NCBI GenBank assembly: GCA_900554375.1 | Contig: USHK01000078.1 | Location: 1-6,270 of the forward strand | DNA: 6,270 nucleotides | Direction of reading: 5' to 3' | Source of the DNA: an uncultured Sutterella sp. | Lineage (GTDB): Bacteria > Pseudomonadota > Gammaproteobacteria > Burkholderiales > Burkholderiaceae_F | In this document: positions 6,225-6,270 of the stretch, one piece after another | Layout: each line of letters begins with the position of its first letter | How positions within the stretch are numbered: position 1 is the first letter of the stretch | Translations under genes and position numbers: made by a program | The notes under the pieces: model-generated | Seen by the model: only the letters and a program-made list of their open reading frames with translations | Told to the model about the DNA's origin: nothing | The model's database searches: none

Positions 6225-6270
6225 CTGTCTCTTATACACATCTCCGAGCCCACGAGACGCTCATGAATCT
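6225..6270. other. Nextera sequencing adapter (artefact)
   Basis: CTGTCTCTTATACACATCT at 6225-6243 is the transposon mosaic end, followed by CCGAGCCCACGAGAC, the index GCTCATGA and ATCT. It is exactly the reverse complement of bases 4-49. It is read-through adapter from an untrimmed library and marks the true end of native DNA at 6224. Confidence 0.97.

Noticed and set aside
6045..6239. Minus-strand frame of 64 codons starting MYKRQLL
   Set aside because: Its start codon and first residues are encoded by the Nextera mosaic end, and the rest is a shadow of the 79-aa gene in another frame.
1..6270. Terminal inverted repeats as evidence of a transposon or linear replicon
   Set aside because: The repeats are sequencing adapter with index and P7 sequence, not biological ends.

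Overview
The window is a metagenome- or genome-assembly contig carrying part of a conjugative (type IV secretion) region from a Gram-negative bacterium, probably a member of the Pseudomonadota. The evidence is a VirB-type mating-pair-formation gene order, periplasmic and inner-membrane T4SS parts, and an E. coli-like DinJ/YafQ toxin-antitoxin pair. Finer taxonomy cannot be read from the sequence. Both ends are untrimmed Illumina Nextera adapter (1-49 and 6225-6270, with the same 8-nt index, GCTCATGA on one strand). The native DNA is therefore 50-6224, and the terminal inverted repeat is an artefact.

Layout: apart from two genes, everything is on the minus strand and reads right to left as one tightly packed transcription unit. 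The order is a small unknown gene (6148-5909), an ArdC-like antirestriction/ssDNA-binding protein of about 704 aa (5928-3814), a 115-aa protein with two tandem helix-turn-helix repeats (3811-3464), a virB1-like lytic transglycosylase (body 2864-2262), virB2 pilin (2251-1967), virB3 (1948-1586) and virB4 ATPase (from 1593, cut by the contig end at 50). Neighbours overlap or are separated by a few bases, as expected for translational coupling. No gene-free stretch exceeds 300 bp; the longest is about 75 native bases at the right end (6149-6224), which holds a hairpin.

The most notable feature is a dinJ-yafQ-type toxin-antitoxin module on the plus strand (2905-3446), sitting inside the first codons of virB1. 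The ribosome-binding site and first five codons of virB1 (ATG GAC AAG AAG ATA) remain at 3450-3464, attached to the upstream HTH gene by a TAATG junction. The rest of its signal peptide and its enzyme domain resume at 2861. Removing 588 bp between two TAT triplets restores an uninterrupted 204-aa secreted VirB1 with a textbook signal peptide. The insert length is a multiple of three and its antisense strand has no stop in the virB1 frame, so a 400-aa fusion frame survives from 3464 to 2262.

How the genes fit together: VirB1 would open the peptidoglycan, VirB2 would form the pilus, VirB3 and VirB4 would form the inner-membrane energy module, the ArdC-like protein would protect or process incoming single-stranded DNA, and the toxin-antitoxin pair would stabilise the element. 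Whether VirB1 is still made after the insertion is the main open question.
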